A stretch of DNA of 64,000 nucleotides from Rhodococcoides fascians A25f (GTDB lineage Bacteria; Actinomycetota; Actinomycetes; Mycobacteriales; Mycobacteriaceae), in contig NZ_CP049744.1 of NCBI RefSeq assembly GCF_000760935.2, forward strand, positions 2,097,001-2,161,000, given 5' to 3'. The position numbers were made by a program, and so were the translations under genes. Below the pieces are notes generated by a model. That model was not told the origin of the DNA. It saw only the letters and a program-made list of their open reading frames with translations, and did no database searches. Below are positions 10,600 through 22,414 of this stretch, piece by piece; positions within the stretch are counted from its first letter, which is position 1; every line of letters begins with the position of its first letter.

Positions 10600-11052
10600 G
10601 TGACCTTCACTCCGCAGTCCATGCCCGATCAATTCGCGCCGCTTCGCGCCGCCGTCCGATACGGACTGATCGGCCTGGTGGTGCTGACGGTGGTGAGCGT
10701 CGGGATCTCGGTGGCTGCGGCCGGCACGCCCGGCCTGTGGGGATCATTGATCGGAGTGGCCATCGGCGGGGGTTTTGTCATCACGACGGCGCTGTCGGTT
10801 GCTCTCACCACACGTTTTCCGGCCTCGGCCGTCGGGGCGCTGTTGCTCGGTGGCTGGCTGGTCAAGATGGTCATCGCGCTGATTGTGCTGGTCGCGCTCA
10901 AGGATGCCGAGTTCTACAACCGCTACTCGTTGGGGCTGACGATCCTGGGGGCGCTGGTGGTCGTGCTCGGGGCCGAGGTATTCGGGGTCGTCAAGACCAA
11001 AGTCGCCTACGTCGACAGTGTTCCCGCCGCCGACCACACCGACAACCGGTAG
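10600..11052 (+). CDS. AtpI-like membrane protein (Rv1303-type)
   Basis: A small protein of about 150 residues with four predicted transmembrane segments (for example GLIGLVVLTVVSVGISVAAA, then SLIGVAIGGGFVITTALS). Its place just before atpB is that of the AtpI/Rv1303 proteins, which help assemble the c-ring of ATP synthase in other bacteria; sequence identity in this family is low, so the role rests mainly on position and topology. I chose the GTG at 10600 because a -10 box lies directly before it; the frame itself opens at 10576. Confidence 0.8.
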   Translation: MTFTPQSMPDQFAPLRAAVRYGLIGLVVLTVVSVGISVAAAGTPGLWGSLIGVAIGGGFVITTALSVALTTRFPASAVGALLLGGWLVKMVIALIVLVALKDAEFYNRYSLGLTILGALVVVLGAEVFGVVKTKVAYVDSVPAADHTDNR

Positions 11053-11427
11053 TACGACAAGCTGTCGTAATCGGTTAAGCTGAGGCCCGCCTACACAACG
11101 TCGTAGTTCTGTTGATAAAGTTTGCATCAAGCGGTGGGCAAGACCGGGACAAAAGAGACTTTTTCCCCGGACTGGACCCCCGCAGGTAGCAGTCAGCGTG
11201 AGCTTCCTTACAGTAGGCCCGGAGTCACCGACTTCGGCAACGTAAGGTTCCGCCCTGAGAGTTGCCGAGTCGACGTGAGTCGCCGACACCCGACAGACGC
11301 TTGGCCGATGAAGACCGGGCCTCAGCCTCTGACGATTGCGAGCCGATTTTCGTCGACTTGATAGATCGTCATTGTCCGATCGAACCGCAGTCGTCACCCG
11401 GCTGCGGCCCGAACACGGGAGAGACCG
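11053..11427 (+). other. Intergenic region before the atp operon
   Basis: About 375 bases with no gene I can support. It begins with a perfect inverted repeat, TACGACA-AGC-TGTCGTA (11053-11069), immediately after the stop of the AtpI-like gene. A TAAGCT (11076-11081) downstream of it could be a -10 box. The rest presumably carries the atp promoter and leader; I see no clear -35/-10 pair. Confidence 0.45.
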
Positions 11428-12219
11428 CTGAGCGTCACCAACCTGGCTGCGGAGTTCCATCCGCCGTCACTATCCGATTTCTTTCCTCCCGCGGTGCTGT
11501 TCGAGGGAACCCCGTTCGAGCTCGACCGACTGATGCTCATCCGCATCCTGATGTCGGCGCTGCTGATCGTGTTCATGCTGATCGCTCTGCGCAGCCCCAA
11601 GATCGTGCCTCGTGGAATTCAGAACGTTGCCGAGATCGCTCTCGACTTCGTTCGGATCCACGTCGCGGAGGACGTGCTCGGCAAGGAACAGGGACGTCGC
11701 TTCCTGCCCGTCATCATGACGATCTTCTTCACGGTGCTGGCGGTGAACGCCAGTGCGGTCATTCCGTTCCTGAACATCTCGTCCAACGCCAGGATCGGCC
11801 TGCCCATCGTGCTGGCCGCGGTCGCGTACATCGCGTTCGTCTACGCCGGTGTGAAGAAGTTCGGCGTCGGCAAGTTCGTCAAGGGCACGATCGTCATCCC
11901 CGGCATCCCGCCGGCCATGCACGTGCTGCTGATTCCGCTCGAGTTCATCTCGAACTTCGTGCTCCGCCCGTTCACGCTGACCGTGCGTCTGCTGGCCAAT
12001 ATGCTCGCCGGCCACATCATGCTCGTGCTGTTCTTCAGCGCCACGCAGTTCTTCCTCTTCGAGGCCTCCGCTGGCCTGAAGATCTTCGCCGCACCCTCGC
12101 TCATCATGGGCTTCTTGTTCACGATGTTCGAGATGCTGGTGATCTTCCTGCAGGCGTACATCTTCGCGCTGCTGACGGCGATCTACATCGATCTGTCGCT
12201 GCACGCCGACTCGCACTGA
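11428..12219 (+). CDS. atpB: ATP synthase F0 subunit a, probable CTG start
   Basis: The membrane stator subunit that forms the proton half-channels against the c-ring. The first standard start (GTG 11494) would begin inside the conserved sequence at LFEGTPFELDRLM. In the same frame the sequence SVTNLAAEFHPPSLSDFFPP lies upstream and resembles the N-terminus I recall for Nocardia/Rhodococcus subunit a. Between the in-frame stop at 11362 and 11494 there is no ATG, GTG or TTG. A CTG at 11428 has GGGAGAG at ideal spacing, giving 263 residues; a second CTG at 11443 is an alternative. Conserved channel segments include RPFTLTVRLLANMLAGHIML with the essential Arg. Confidence 0.88.
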   Translation: MSVTNLAAEFHPPSLSDFFPPAVLFEGTPFELDRLMLIRILMSALLIVFMLIALRSPKIVPRGIQNVAEIALDFVRIHVAEDVLGKEQGRRFLPVIMTIFFTVLAVNASAVIPFLNISSNARIGLPIVLAAVAYIAFVYAGVKKFGVGKFVKGTIVIPGIPPAMHVLLIPLEFISNFVLRPFTLTVRLLANMLAGHIMLVLFFSATQFFLFEASAGLKIFAAPSLIMGFLFTMFEMLVIFLQAYIFALLTAIYIDLSLHADSH

Positions 12220-12240
12220 CCGACCAACAGACCGAACTAG

Positions 12241-12537
<297 letters not shown>

Positions 12538-12544
12538 GAGCGCG

Positions 12545-13114
12545 ATGACAAACGCGATAACGCTGCTCGCAGCAGGGGCTGAAGGGGAGGAATCCCCGAA
12601 CCCACTGTTGCCCGCAACATACGACATCGTTTGGTCGATCGTCTGTGTCGTGATCATCGGCTTCCTGTTCTGGAAGTACGTCGTACCGCGTTTCCAGACG
12701 GTCCTCGCCGAGCGTTCCGAGCTCATCGAAGGCGGAATCAAGAAGGCCGAGCAGGCGCAGGCCGAGGCCAAGGCTGCTCTCGAGCAGTACCACGCTCAGC
12801 TGGCCGACGCACGTTCCGAGGCCGCGCAGATCCGCGAGGAAGCGCGTACCCAGGGGCAGGCCATTCTTGCCGAGATGAAGGAAAAGGCGCAGGAGGAAAG
12901 CGACCGGATCGTGGCCGCAGGCCACAATCAGCTCGTTGCTCAGCGTCAGCAGATCGTCACCGAACTTCGTGGAGATCTGGGACGCACGGCCGTCGAACTC
13001 GCGGAGAAGGTCATCGGAGAGCAGCTGTCCGACGACGCGAAGCGTTCCAGTTCGATCGATCGCTTCCTCAACGAGCTGGATTCCGTCACCGCGGACTCCG
13101 CATCCGGAAAGTGA
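12545..13114 (+). CDS. atpF: ATP synthase F0 subunit b
   Basis: A 189-residue peripheral-stalk subunit. One N-terminal membrane helix ([20 protein letters not shown]) is followed by a long charged coiled coil (from about residue 55) that reaches to the F1 head. The ATG lies seven bases after atpE, inside the atp operon. The length is typical of a single b subunit. Confidence 0.95.
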   Translation: MTNAITLLAAGAEGEESPNPLLPATYDIVWSIVCVVIIGFLFWKYVVPRFQTVLAERSELIEGGIKKAEQAQAEAKAALEQYHAQLADARSEAAQIREEARTQGQAILAEMKEKAQEESDRIVAAGHNQLVAQRQQIVTELRGDLGRTAVELAEKVIGEQLSDDAKRSSSIDRFLNELDSVTADSASGK

Positions 13115-13122
13115 GTCGAACC

Positions 13123-13950
13123 ATGTACGCAACTTCTCGTGAGTCACTCGCCCGTACGCGGTCGGTTGCCCACGAAGCTCTGGGGTCCGCGTCGGATGGC
13201 GAGGCAACAGCTGTCGCTGCTCAGACCGGTGCCGAGTTGTTCGCCGTCGTCGAGACTCTCGACGCGCAGCGCACGTTGCGTACCGCTCTTGCCGACTCGT
13301 CGGTCGAGGGCGTTCGGCGAAGCGATCTGGCCGGAGAGGTCTTCTCCGGCCAGGTGTCGAGTGCAACGGCAACGATCGTCAAGGCCGCTGCCGGCGAAAG
13401 TTGGTCCAACGCCCGCGACCTGCTGAACTCTCTGGTCGAGCTGGGACGCGAAGCTCTGCTCCGCGCTGCGGCCGATCAGGATCAGCTGGACACGGTCGAG
13501 GACGAGTTGTTCCGACTGGGACGCATCGTGGCCGGCAACCCGCAGCTCGAGCAGGCCCTGTCGGATCGCTCGAAGCCGTCGCAGGCCAAGCGCGAACTGC
13601 TCGGTCGTCTGCTGTACGGCAAGGTCACGGCAGTCACCGAGGCGCTCGCAGTTCAGGCTGTGACGCGTCCCCGCAAGGCGGCCCCCGCGGACGTGCTGAA
13701 CGGACTGGCAGATCTGGCCGCCGAACAGCGTGACCGTGCGGTTGCACACGTACGCAGCGCAGCCCCACTGAGCGACAGTCAGCTCGAGAAGCTGACCGCA
13801 ACCTTGACCCGCACGTACGGCAAGCAGGTCACGGTGCACGTAGAGGTCGATACCGAACTGCTCAGCGGACTTGTCGTTCGTATCGGCGACGAGGTCATCG
13901 ACGGTAGCGGGGCAGGCCGCCTCGCTGCATTGCGAAAGACGCTCAAATAG
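13123..13950 (+). CDS. atpH: ATP synthase F1 subunit delta
   Basis: Subunit that joins the peripheral stalk to the top of F1. At 275 residues it is longer than the roughly 177 of E. coli because of an N-terminal extension before the OSCP domain, as in other corynebacterial relatives. It is not the b-delta fusion seen in mycobacteria, since atpF stays a separate complete gene. The family's C-terminal signature is present ([20 protein letters not shown]). The frame is open upstream through atpF, but the ATG at 13123, nine bases after the atpF stop, is the natural start. Confidence 0.94.
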   Translation: MYATSRESLARTRSVAHEALGSASDGEATAVAAQTGAELFAVVETLDAQRTLRTALADSSVEGVRRSDLAGEVFSGQVSSATATIVKAAAGESWSNARDLLNSLVELGREALLRAAADQDQLDTVEDELFRLGRIVAGNPQLEQALSDRSKPSQAKRELLGRLLYGKVTAVTEALAVQAVTRPRKAAPADVLNGLADLAAEQRDRAVAHVRSAAPLSDSQLEKLTATLTRTYGKQVTVHVEVDTELLSGLVVRIGDEVIDGSGAGRLAALRKTLK

Positions 13951-14038
13951 TCCGACACGGACACAGTAACGAGACGAATCGCCTCGGCATTCGAGGCTTT
14001 TCATACCGCGATCATTCGAAGGAAGAGCAGGAAACACT

Positions 14039-15682
14039 ATGGCGGAGCTGACGATCTCCTCCGACGAGATCCGTAGCGCGATCGATAACTTCACCGCGAG
14101 CTACTCACCGGAGTCTTCCCGCGAGGAGGTCGGCACGGTTACGGACACGAGCGACGGAATCGCTCACGTGTCCGGATTGCCGTCGGCGATGTCCAACGAA
14201 CTCCTGGAATTCCCCGGCGGAGTCCTCGGTGTCGCGCTGAACCTGGATGCCACCGAAATCGGTGCCGTCATCCTCGGTGACTACGAGCACATCGAAGAAG
14301 GCCAGGAAGTCAAGCGCACCGGAGACGTGCTGTCGGTCCCCGTGGGCGACGGCTACCTCGGCCGCGTCGTGGACCCCCTGGGCAAGCCCATCGACGGCCT
14401 CGGCGACATCGAGTCCTCCGAGACCCGCGCCCTCGAGCTGCAGGCTGCCTCGGTGCTCGAGCGTCAGCCCGTCGAGGAGCCGCTGCAGACCGGCATCAAG
14501 GCCATCGACGCCATGACCCCGATCGGCCGTGGCCAGCGCCAGCTCATCATCGGCGACCGCAAGACCGGCAAGACGGCCGTCTGCATCGACGCGATCCTGA
14601 ACCAGAAGGCCAACTGGGAGAGCGGCGACGAGAAGAAGCAGGTTCGCTGCATCTACGTCGCCATCGGCCAGAAGGGCTCCACGATCGCAGGCGTCAAGGC
14701 TGCGCTCGAAGAGCAGGGCGCACTCGAATACACAACCATCGTCGCGGCCCCCGCGTCCGATTCGGCCGGCTTCAAGTGGCTCGCTCCGTACACCGGCTCG
14801 GCCATCGGCCAGCACTGGATGTACCAGGGCAAGCACGTCCTCATCGTGTTCGACGATCTGACCAAGCAGGCCGAGGCATACCGCGCCATCTCACTGCTGC
14901 TGCGTCGTCCGCCGGGCCGCGAGGCATACCCCGGTGACGTCTTCTACTTGCACTCCCGTCTGCTGGAGCGCTCGGCAAAGCTGTCCGACGAGCTCGGTGG
15001 CGGATCGTTGACGGCTCTGCCGATCATCGAGACCAAGGCCAACGACGTCTCGGCGTACATCCCGACCAACGTCATCTCCATCACCGACGGCCAGGTCTTC
15101 CTGGAGTCGGACCTCTTCAACAAGGGTGTCCGTCCCGCTATCAACGTGGGTATCTCGGTTTCCCGAGTCGGCGGTGCTGCGCAGACCAAGGGCATGAAGA
15201 AGGTCTCCGGATCCCTTCGCCTCGAGCTCGCTCAGTTCCGTGAGCTCGAAGCCTTCTCCGCGTTCGCTTCCGACCTCGATGCGGCCTCCAAGGCTCAGCT
15301 CGAGCGCGGCGCTCGCCTGGTGGAGCTGCTCAAGCAGGATCAGTACGCACCGGTCGCCGTCGAGGATCAGATCGTGTCGATCTGGCTCGCCGGACAGGGC
15401 ACGTACGACTCCGTCCCGGTCGGCGACGTTCGCCGCTTCGAGACCGAGCTGCTCGAGGATCTGCACCGCAACGCCAGCGGCGTCTACGACAGCATTGCCG
15501 GTGGCAAGGCTCTCGACGACGACAACCAGAAGGCACTGACCGAAGCGACCGAGAAGTTCAAGGCCGGCTTCGTGGACTCGGACGGCAACCGCGTCGTCAA
15601 CGAGGCCGAGGCAGACACTCTGAATGCCGACGAGGTCAGCCAGGAGCAGGTCAACGTCACCCGCAAGACAGTCAGCAAGTAG
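14039..15682 (+). CDS. atpA: ATP synthase F1 subunit alpha
   Basis: A 547-residue non-catalytic nucleotide-binding subunit of the F1 hexamer. It has the beta-barrel N-terminal domain, the Walker A sequence [23 protein letters not shown] and the C-terminal helical domain. After the usual end it has an extra tail of about 35 residues (from about residue 512), comparable to the mycobacterial alpha extension that suppresses ATP hydrolysis. The start has a GAAGGAAGAGCAGGA ribosome-binding region. It follows atpH by 88 bases. Confidence 0.97.
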   Translation: MAELTISSDEIRSAIDNFTASYSPESSREEVGTVTDTSDGIAHVSGLPSAMSNELLEFPGGVLGVALNLDATEIGAVILGDYEHIEEGQEVKRTGDVLSVPVGDGYLGRVVDPLGKPIDGLGDIESSETRALELQAASVLERQPVEEPLQTGIKAIDAMTPIGRGQRQLIIGDRKTGKTAVCIDAILNQKANWESGDEKKQVRCIYVAIGQKGSTIAGVKAALEEQGALEYTTIVAAPASDSAGFKWLAPYTGSAIGQHWMYQGKHVLIVFDDLTKQAEAYRAISLLLRRPPGREAYPGDVFYLHSRLLERSAKLSDELGGGSLTALPIIETKANDVSAYIPTNVISITDGQVFLESDLFNKGVRPAINVGISVSRVGGAAQTKGMKKVSGSLRLELAQFRELEAFSAFASDLDAASKAQLERGARLVELLKQDQYAPVAVEDQIVSIWLAGQGTYDSVPVGDVRRFETELLEDLHRNASGVYDSIAGGKALDDDNQKALTEATEKFKAGFVDSDGNRVVNEAEADTLNADEVSQEQVNVTRKTVSK

Positions 15683-15734
15683 GCCGGCGATGACAGGTGA
15701 CAAGACGAGCACAGAAGGGAGCGTGAACAGCTAG

Positions 15735-16706
15735 ATGGCAAGCATTCTCGAGCTTCGCTCCCGCATCAAGTCGGTCAACTCGACGAAGAAGATCACCAAA
15801 GCACAAGAGTTGATCGCAACATCGCGAATCACCAAGGCGCAGGCCCGCGTTGCCGCATCGAAGCCGTACGCGGAAGAGATCACCAAGGTGCTCTCCGCAT
15901 TGGCCAGTGCATCGAGTTCGCTCGATCACCCGTTGCTCAACGAGCGACCCGAGCCCAAGCGTGCCGCAGTTCTGGTCGTGACCAGTGACCGCGGTATGTG
16001 CGGTGGCTACAACTCCAACGTCCTCAAGGAAGCGGAGGAGCTGTTCCAGCTCCTCCGCTCCGAGGGCAAGGATCCGGTCATCTACGTGCTCGGCGCAAAA
16101 GGCCTGGGCTACTACACATTCCGCGAGCGGGACGTGAAGGGTGCCTGGACCGGCTTCTCCCAGGAACCCGGCTACGCCGACGCGGCGAAGGCCAGTAAGC
16201 ATCTGGTCGAGCTGTTCATGGCGGGCTCGGGCACCGAGGTCGACGCTCCCAACGGCGAAGGCACCGTCGAGGGCGTGGACGAGTTGCACATCGTCTACAC
16301 CCGCTTCGTGTCGATGCTGACGCAGAAGCCCGAGGTTCGCCGGATGGCACCACTCGAAATCTCGTACACAGACGAGGAATTCGAGATGGGTGCGGACGCA
16401 TTGACCGACTCGCCGACCGCAGATGTGCAGGCACAGTACGAGTTCGAGCCGGAGGCAGGCACTCTGCTCTCGGCGCTGCTGCCCAAGTACATCAGCACCA
16501 GGATCTACGCGTCGTTGCTCGATGCAGCAGCGTCGGAGTCCGCGGCGCGTCGTACCGCCATGAAGGCAGCGACGGACAACGCGAACGAATTGGTCGAGAC
16601 CCTGAGCCGTCAGGCCAACCAGGCTCGGCAGGCCCAGATCACCCAGGAAATCAGCGAAATCGTCGGTGGCGCCAACGCGTTGGCCGACAGCGCAGGAAGT
16701 GACTAA
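15735..16706 (+). CDS. atpG: ATP synthase F1 subunit gamma
   Basis: The 323-residue central rotor shaft. The N-terminal helix ([20 protein letters not shown]) and the C-terminal helix ([19 protein letters not shown]) are conserved. Around residues 163-183 it carries an extra loop ([17 protein letters not shown]) at the place where mycobacterial gamma subunits have their own insertion, which lowers hydrolysis. It lies between atpA and atpD in the standard order. Confidence 0.96.
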   Translation: MASILELRSRIKSVNSTKKITKAQELIATSRITKAQARVAASKPYAEEITKVLSALASASSSLDHPLLNERPEPKRAAVLVVTSDRGMCGGYNSNVLKEAEELFQLLRSEGKDPVIYVLGAKGLGYYTFRERDVKGAWTGFSQEPGYADAAKASKHLVELFMAGSGTEVDAPNGEGTVEGVDELHIVYTRFVSMLTQKPEVRRMAPLEISYTDEEFEMGADALTDSPTADVQAQYEFEPEAGTLLSALLPKYISTRIYASLLDAAASESAARRTAMKAATDNANELVETLSRQANQARQAQITQEISEIVGGANALADSAGSD

Positions 16707-18158
<1,452 letters not shown>

Positions 18159-18164
18159 ACCGAC

Positions 18165-18548
18165 GTGACTTCTTCCGAGAAGAGCGGCATGGAGGTCTCT
18201 CTGGTCGCTGTGGAGCAGAAACTCTGGTCCGGCACCGCGACCATCGTCAGTGCTCAGACCACCGAAGGTGAAATCGGCATCATGGCCGGCCACGAGCCTG
18301 TCCTCGGCCAGTTGGTCGAGGCGGGCACGGTGTCGATCACGACGACCGACGGCGAAAAGATCATCGCCGCCGTCCACGGTGGATTTCTGTCGGTGACGGG
18401 CAAGACGGTGACCGTGCTGGCGGAGTCGGCTGATTTCGCCGACGACATCGATGTGGAAGCGGCACGGTCCGTAGTGGCAGAGAACGGCGACGACCTCGAG
18501 GCCATTGCGGTGGCCAAGGGACGTATCCGCGCTGTCGAGCGGTCCTAG
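18165..18548 (+). CDS. atpC: ATP synthase F1 subunit epsilon
   Basis: A 127-residue rotor subunit with the N-terminal beta-sandwich ([20 protein letters not shown]) and a short C-terminal helical part, as in mycobacteria. The GTG lies six bases after atpD; an ATG at 18189 inside the frame is an alternative. It is the last structural gene of the ATP synthase operon. Confidence 0.93.
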   Translation: MTSSEKSGMEVSLVAVEQKLWSGTATIVSAQTTEGEIGIMAGHEPVLGQLVEAGTVSITTTDGEKIIAAVHGGFLSVTGKTVTVLAESADFADDIDVEAARSVVAENGDDLEAIAVAKGRIRAVERS

Positions 18549-18577
18549 GTTCACGAGAAGCCGCGACGAGACCTGCG

Positions 18578-19015
18578 ATGCACACCGGACTGATTGCTCT
18601 GATCATTCTGGTTGTGCTGCTCGCAGGGCTCGTCGCGGCTTTTGCGTATCGTCTGATGGTTCTTCGCCGCGGAGGTACGGCGGCGATCATGCGGGTGCTC
18701 CCGTCCGATGGTGGTAGCGGATGGCGCCACGGCATCATTCGGTACGGCGACAACACTCTGGTGTTCTTCAAGCTGTCGAGTCTGCGCCCGGGACCTGATC
18801 ACCGTCTGGGCAGACAAGATATTCACGTGGGTGATCGGCGTGCACCGCAGGACACCGAGTTCGACATCATGACTCCGGACATCGCTGTTCTGGAATTGAC
18901 GGACAGCGGCAAGAATTTCGAGATCGCGCTCGACAGAAGCGCTTTGACCGCATTTCTGTCCTGGGTCGAATCCCGACCGTCCGGCCGCTCGCGTCGCAGA
19001 CGGCCGGCGGCGTGA
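18578..19015 (+). CDS. DUF2550 membrane-anchored protein (Rv1312-type)
   Basis: A 145-residue protein with one N-terminal membrane helix (LIALIILVVLLAGLVAAFAY) and a soluble domain with the DUF2550 features (RHGIIRYGDNTLVFFKLSSL). It ends in a basic tail. It follows atpC as in M. tuberculosis and is probably cotranscribed with the atp operon; its function is unknown. Its stop codon abuts the stop of the convergent gene with no base between. Confidence 0.85.
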   Translation: MHTGLIALIILVVLLAGLVAAFAYRLMVLRRGGTAAIMRVLPSDGGSGWRHGIIRYGDNTLVFFKLSSLRPGPDHRLGRQDIHVGDRRAPQDTEFDIMTPDIAVLELTDSGKNFEIALDRSALTAFLSWVESRPSGRSRRRRPAA

Positions 19016-19618
19016 TCAGCTCTCGTCGGTAGCAGGTTCGCTGGTCGTCCGACTCGACCCCGGTACCCACTGAACGTCGCCCTCGGGATTGGCGTACCGA
19101 CTCAGAATGAACAACAGGTCCGAGAGCCGATTGAGGTATTTCGCCGGGAGCGCGCTGGTCGACTCCGGGCTTGCCTGCACTGCAGCCCATGCCGATCGTT
19201 CAGCGCGTCGGGCCACTGTTCGCGACACGTGGAGCAGTGCGCCCAATGGTGTTCCGCCCGGCAGGATGAACGACGTCAACGCGGGCAATTCGTCGTTGAA
19301 TTCGTCGCACCAGGCCTCGAGGCGGTCGACATAACTCTGATCGATCCTCAACGGTGGATATTCCGGATCGTCGACGACGGGCGTCGAGAGGTCGGCCCCG
19401 GCGTCGAACAGGTCGCTCTGGATGGTTCGGATCACCGCATGCACAGATTCGGACGGGTTGCCCAGTGCCAGAACCACTCCGAGGCTCGCGTTGGTCTCGT
19501 CGCAGTCTGCGTACGCAATCAGGCGTTCGTCGTTCTTGGAGACCCGGGAAAAGTCACTCAGTCCAGTGGTCCCGTCGTCGCCGGTTCTGGTGTAAATGCG
19601 GGTGAGATGGACGGCCAT
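19016..19618 (-). CDS. PduO-type cob(I)alamin adenosyltransferase
   Basis: A 200-residue enzyme that transfers the adenosyl group of ATP to cob(I)alamin to make coenzyme B12. Signatures are the N-terminal [20 protein letters not shown] phosphate-binding segment and [13 protein letters not shown]. It corresponds to Rv1314c in the mycobacterial order. The ATG at 19618 is supported by a TACCGT -10 box seven bases upstream. Coenzyme B12 would serve methylmalonyl-CoA mutase, whose partner epimerase is encoded 14 kb downstream in this window. Confidence 0.93.
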   Translation of the reverse strand: MAVHLTRIYTRTGDDGTTGLSDFSRVSKNDERLIAYADCDETNASLGVVLALGNPSESVHAVIRTIQSDLFDAGADLSTPVVDDPEYPPLRIDQSYVDRLEAWCDEFNDELPALTSFILPGGTPLGALLHVSRTVARRAERSAWAAVQASPESTSALPAKYLNRLSDLLFILSRYANPEGDVQWVPGSSRTTSEPATDES

Positions 19619-19625
19619 GCCGGCT

Positions 19626-19631
19626 ACGGTA
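19626..19631 (-). promoter_or_regulatory. -10 element, leaderless promoter of the adenosyltransferase gene
   Basis: On the minus strand TACCGT ends seven bases before the ATG at 19618. Confidence 0.5.
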
Positions 19632-19660
19632 CCGCGCGGGTGTCGGTCGGTGCCGCTGGC

Positions 19661-19666
19661 TACGCT
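19661..19666 (+). promoter_or_regulatory. -10 element, leaderless promoter of murA
   Basis: TACGCT ends six bases before the GTG of murA at 19673. It is divergent from the adenosyltransferase promoter 30 bases away. Confidence 0.55.
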
Positions 19667-19672
19667 GTCGAA

Positions 19673-20926
19673 GTGAGCGAACGTTTCTTGGTCAACGGTG
19701 GTAACCGCCTCGTCGGTGAGGTGGCGGTCGGCGGCGCGAAGAACAGCGTCCTCAAACTGATGGCGGCCGCGCTGCTTGCCGAAGGCACCAGCACGATCAC
19801 CAATTGCCCCGACATCCTGGATGTGCCGTTGATGGCAGAGGTGCTGCGTGGGCTCGGCTGTGAGGTCGACCTCGAGGGTTCGGTCGTTCACATCACCACC
19901 CCGGCCATGCCCAAGTATCACGCCGATTTTGCTGCCGTTCGTCAATTCCGAGCATCGGTGTGCGTGTTGGGCCCGCTGGTGGCGCGATGTAAAAGGGCTG
20001 TCGTAGCCCTGCCGGGTGGTGACGCCATCGGTTCACGACCCCTCGACATGCACCAGTCCGGCCTGCAGCTGCTGGGAGCACGCAGCGAAATTCAGCACGG
20101 ATGCGTCGTCGCCGAAGCCGATGAGTTGCGCGGCGCGAATATCCGGTTGGCTTTCCCGTCCGTAGGAGCGACCGAGAACATCTTGATGGCGGCAGTGCTC
20201 GCCACCGGTGAGACCGTGATCGACAACGCGGCACGCGAACCGGACATCGTCGATGTGTGCAACATGCTCAACGAGATGGGGGCCGACGTCCGGGGTGCCG
20301 GCACGTCGACGCTCACCATTCGCGGAGTCAGCGCGCTGAAGCCGACCACTCATCGGGTCATCGGCGATCGGATCGTGGCTGCTACGTGGGGGATTGCCGC
20401 TGCCATGACGCGAGGGGATGTCCGCGTGCGGGGCGTCAACCCCAAGCACCTGTCACTCGTGTTGGACAAGCTGCGGTCTGCCGGTGCCGAGGTGACCAGC
20501 GAGCCGGACGGCTTTCGCGTCGTCCAGCGCGAACGGCCACGAGCGGTGAACTTCGCGACGTTGCCGTACCCCGGGTTTCCCACGGATCTACAACCGATGG
20601 CAATCGGGCTTGCGACCGTCGCCGACGGGACGTCGATGATCACCGAGAACGTGTTCGAGGCGCGCTTCCGGTTCGTCGAGGAAATGATCCGACTGGGCGC
20701 TGACGCTCGTACCGATGGCCACCATGCTGTGGTGCGCGGTGTGCCGCAGCTGTCCAGTGCACCGGTGTGGTCGTCCGACATTCGGGCCGGGGCCGGGCTG
20801 GTGCTTGCCGGTCTGGTAGCCGATGGAACGACCGAGGTGCACGACGTTTACCACATCGACAGGGGCTATCCACGATTCGTGGAAAATCTGACTGCTCTCG
20901 GAGGGAGCATCGAGCGGGTCAGCTGA
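19673..20926 (+). CDS. murA: UDP-N-acetylglucosamine 1-carboxyvinyltransferase, Asp-type
   Basis: A 417-residue enzyme of the EPSP-synthase fold that adds enolpyruvate to UDP-GlcNAc, the first committed step of peptidoglycan synthesis. Motifs are [20 protein letters not shown] with the catalytic Lys-Asn, and [10 protein letters not shown]. The residue that is Cys115 in E. coli (in LPGGC) is Asp117 here ([15 protein letters not shown]), the same change as in M. tuberculosis, which makes the enzyme insensitive to fosfomycin. The frame is open far upstream, but the GTG at 19673 starts at the conserved N-terminus and has a -10 box six bases before it. Confidence 0.96.
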   Translation: MSERFLVNGGNRLVGEVAVGGAKNSVLKLMAAALLAEGTSTITNCPDILDVPLMAEVLRGLGCEVDLEGSVVHITTPAMPKYHADFAAVRQFRASVCVLGPLVARCKRAVVALPGGDAIGSRPLDMHQSGLQLLGARSEIQHGCVVAEADELRGANIRLAFPSVGATENILMAAVLATGETVIDNAAREPDIVDVCNMLNEMGADVRGAGTSTLTIRGVSALKPTTHRVIGDRIVAATWGIAAAMTRGDVRVRGVNPKHLSLVLDKLRSAGAEVTSEPDGFRVVQRERPRAVNFATLPYPGFPTDLQPMAIGLATVADGTSMITENVFEARFRFVEEMIRLGADARTDGHHAVVRGVPQLSSAPVWSSDIRAGAGLVLAGLVADGTTEVHDVYHIDRGYPRFVENLTALGGSIERVS

Positions 20927-22322
20927 CCAGTCTCTTGTCGAGGGCGTTGACCAGCACACGCAGCGCCCGATCGAATCGATCGTCCGCCACCGAGCCGTAG
21001 CCGACGACGATCCCACCCTCGGTGGTCGGCGACCGCGTCGAGTGCTCGAGGGTGGGCAGGTCGACCCCGTTCGCTGCGCAGTCGGCCGCGACGTCGCGCG
21101 CCACCTCGGTGTCGAGCACGAGAACTGTATGCAGCCCGGCACCGACACCCCGAAGCTCGCCGAATCGAGAGAGCGCGGCGGCCACGACGCGGTCACGTGC
21201 CCGATAGATCCGACGGGCGGTGCGTACGGATCGGTCCCATTCGCCGTCGCGTAACAGTGAGCTCATGGCGTGCTGGATGGGCACCGATGGGTAGTCGCCG
21301 ATTGCGCGACGTGTTTCGGTGATGCGCTCGACCATCGACGGGGGAGCCACCATCCATCCGAGTCGCACGCCGGCGCCCAACGTCTTCGATACGGTTCCCA
21401 AGTAGACGGCGCGGTCCGGAACGAGCTCGGTGACTGTAGGCAAAGGCGCTATGCCGTAACGGAATTCGGAATCGTAGTCGTCTTCGATGATGGTCGATCC
21501 GGTGCTCCGTGCCCAGTCCGCCAGTGCGCGCCTGCGACCGATGGGCATGAGCCCGCCGGTGGGGTATTGGTGTGAGGGGGTGACGTAAACGGCAGGGGCC
21601 CTCGGAGGTACAGATTCGAGTTCTTCGACCACTAGGCCCTCACGGTCGACGGAGACATCGTGAACGGACCACCCGCGATGCGTCGCGAGGGCGGCGGCAG
21701 ATCGGTATCCCGGATTCTCCAGTGCAAGAACATGTTCGACACCTACGTTCGCTGAGAGGGCACCCAGTGCAAGGTCGAGGCCGTGAATGCTTCCCGTGGT
21801 CACGACGATCGAATCCGCGCCGGTGTGCAGTCCGCGTGCACGGCCCAGCAGATCCGCGATGCGTGTTCTCAGGTCGAGCAAACCGGCCGGATCGGGGTAG
21901 TCGCCGGGCGGGGGCGACGCGCCCACATCTCGCCAGGCCCGCTTCCACGCTTCGGACGCACGAGGAGGAGTCCACGGTATTCCGGGTCGGAGTGAAATGT
22001 GCTGAGCAACCGGTGGGTCTTCTTGTGCTCGGCGCGGGCTTCGGCGTGATCTGACGGCATGCGGAACATCTCGGACGTAATTGCCGGATCCGCGACGTGC
22101 ATCGAGCCAACCTTCGGCCACGAGCTGCTCGTACGCCTTCTCCACCACTGCGCGAGCCAAGCCCACTTCGGCGGAAAGCGCTCTGGTACTGGGCAATCGG
22201 GCGCCCGGCCCAAGCTCGCCGCGATCGATGGCCGCGCGGATACCGTCGGCTACCTGAACGGGCAACGTACGACGGTCGGCGCGATCGACCGTGATCGACA
22301 GCGAATTCGGCGGCAATGTCAT
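20919..22322 (-). CDS. MocR/PdxR-type regulator (GntR HTH fused to aminotransferase domain)
   Basis: A 467-residue transcriptional regulator. The N-terminal winged helix-turn-helix of the GntR family (about residues 15-80, with [20 protein letters not shown]) is joined by a linker to a fold-type I aminotransferase-like domain. The PLP lysine is present in [17 protein letters not shown]. MocR proteins use PLP or an amino-acid-PLP adduct as the signal and often control vitamin B6, taurine or GABA genes next to them. It is divergent from an FMN split-barrel gene, the likely target. Its 3' end overlaps the murA 3' end by eight bases. Confidence 0.92.
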   Translation of the reverse strand: MTLPPNSLSITVDRADRRTLPVQVADGIRAAIDRGELGPGARLPSTRALSAEVGLARAVVEKAYEQLVAEGWLDARRGSGNYVRDVPHAVRSRRSPRRAQEDPPVAQHISLRPGIPWTPPRASEAWKRAWRDVGASPPPGDYPDPAGLLDLRTRIADLLGRARGLHTGADSIVVTTGSIHGLDLALGALSANVGVEHVLALENPGYRSAAALATHRGWSVHDVSVDREGLVVEELESVPPRAPAVYVTPSHQYPTGGLMPIGRRRALADWARSTGSTIIEDDYDSEFRYGIAPLPTVTELVPDRAVYLGTVSKTLGAGVRLGWMVAPPSMVERITETRRAIGDYPSVPIQHAMSSLLRDGEWDRSVRTARRIYRARDRVVAAALSRFGELRGVGAGLHTVLVLDTEVARDVAADCAANGVDLPTLEHSTRSPTTEGGIVVGYGSVADDRFDRALRVLVNALDKRLVS

Positions 22323-22343
22323 CGTGCGTCACCTGCCCAGGGA

Positions 22344-22370
22344 GATAAGTGGCCTAGCAAAGTCACTATC
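22344..22370. promoter_or_regulatory. Candidate MocR operator
   Basis: An imperfect inverted repeat, GATAAGTG (22344-22351) against CACTATC (22364-22370), lies in the 92-base space between the divergent regulator and oxidase genes. It is the only such element I see there; the assignment is a guess from position. Confidence 0.3.
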
Positions 22371-22414
22371 TATTGGACCATGACAGTGAGCCAACCGAGC
22401 GGAATCCTGTAATC

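Noticed and set aside
22380..22412. Ten-codon ORF before the oxidase gene as a true leader peptide
   Set aside because: No ribosome-binding site or regulatory codon run; kept only as a remark.
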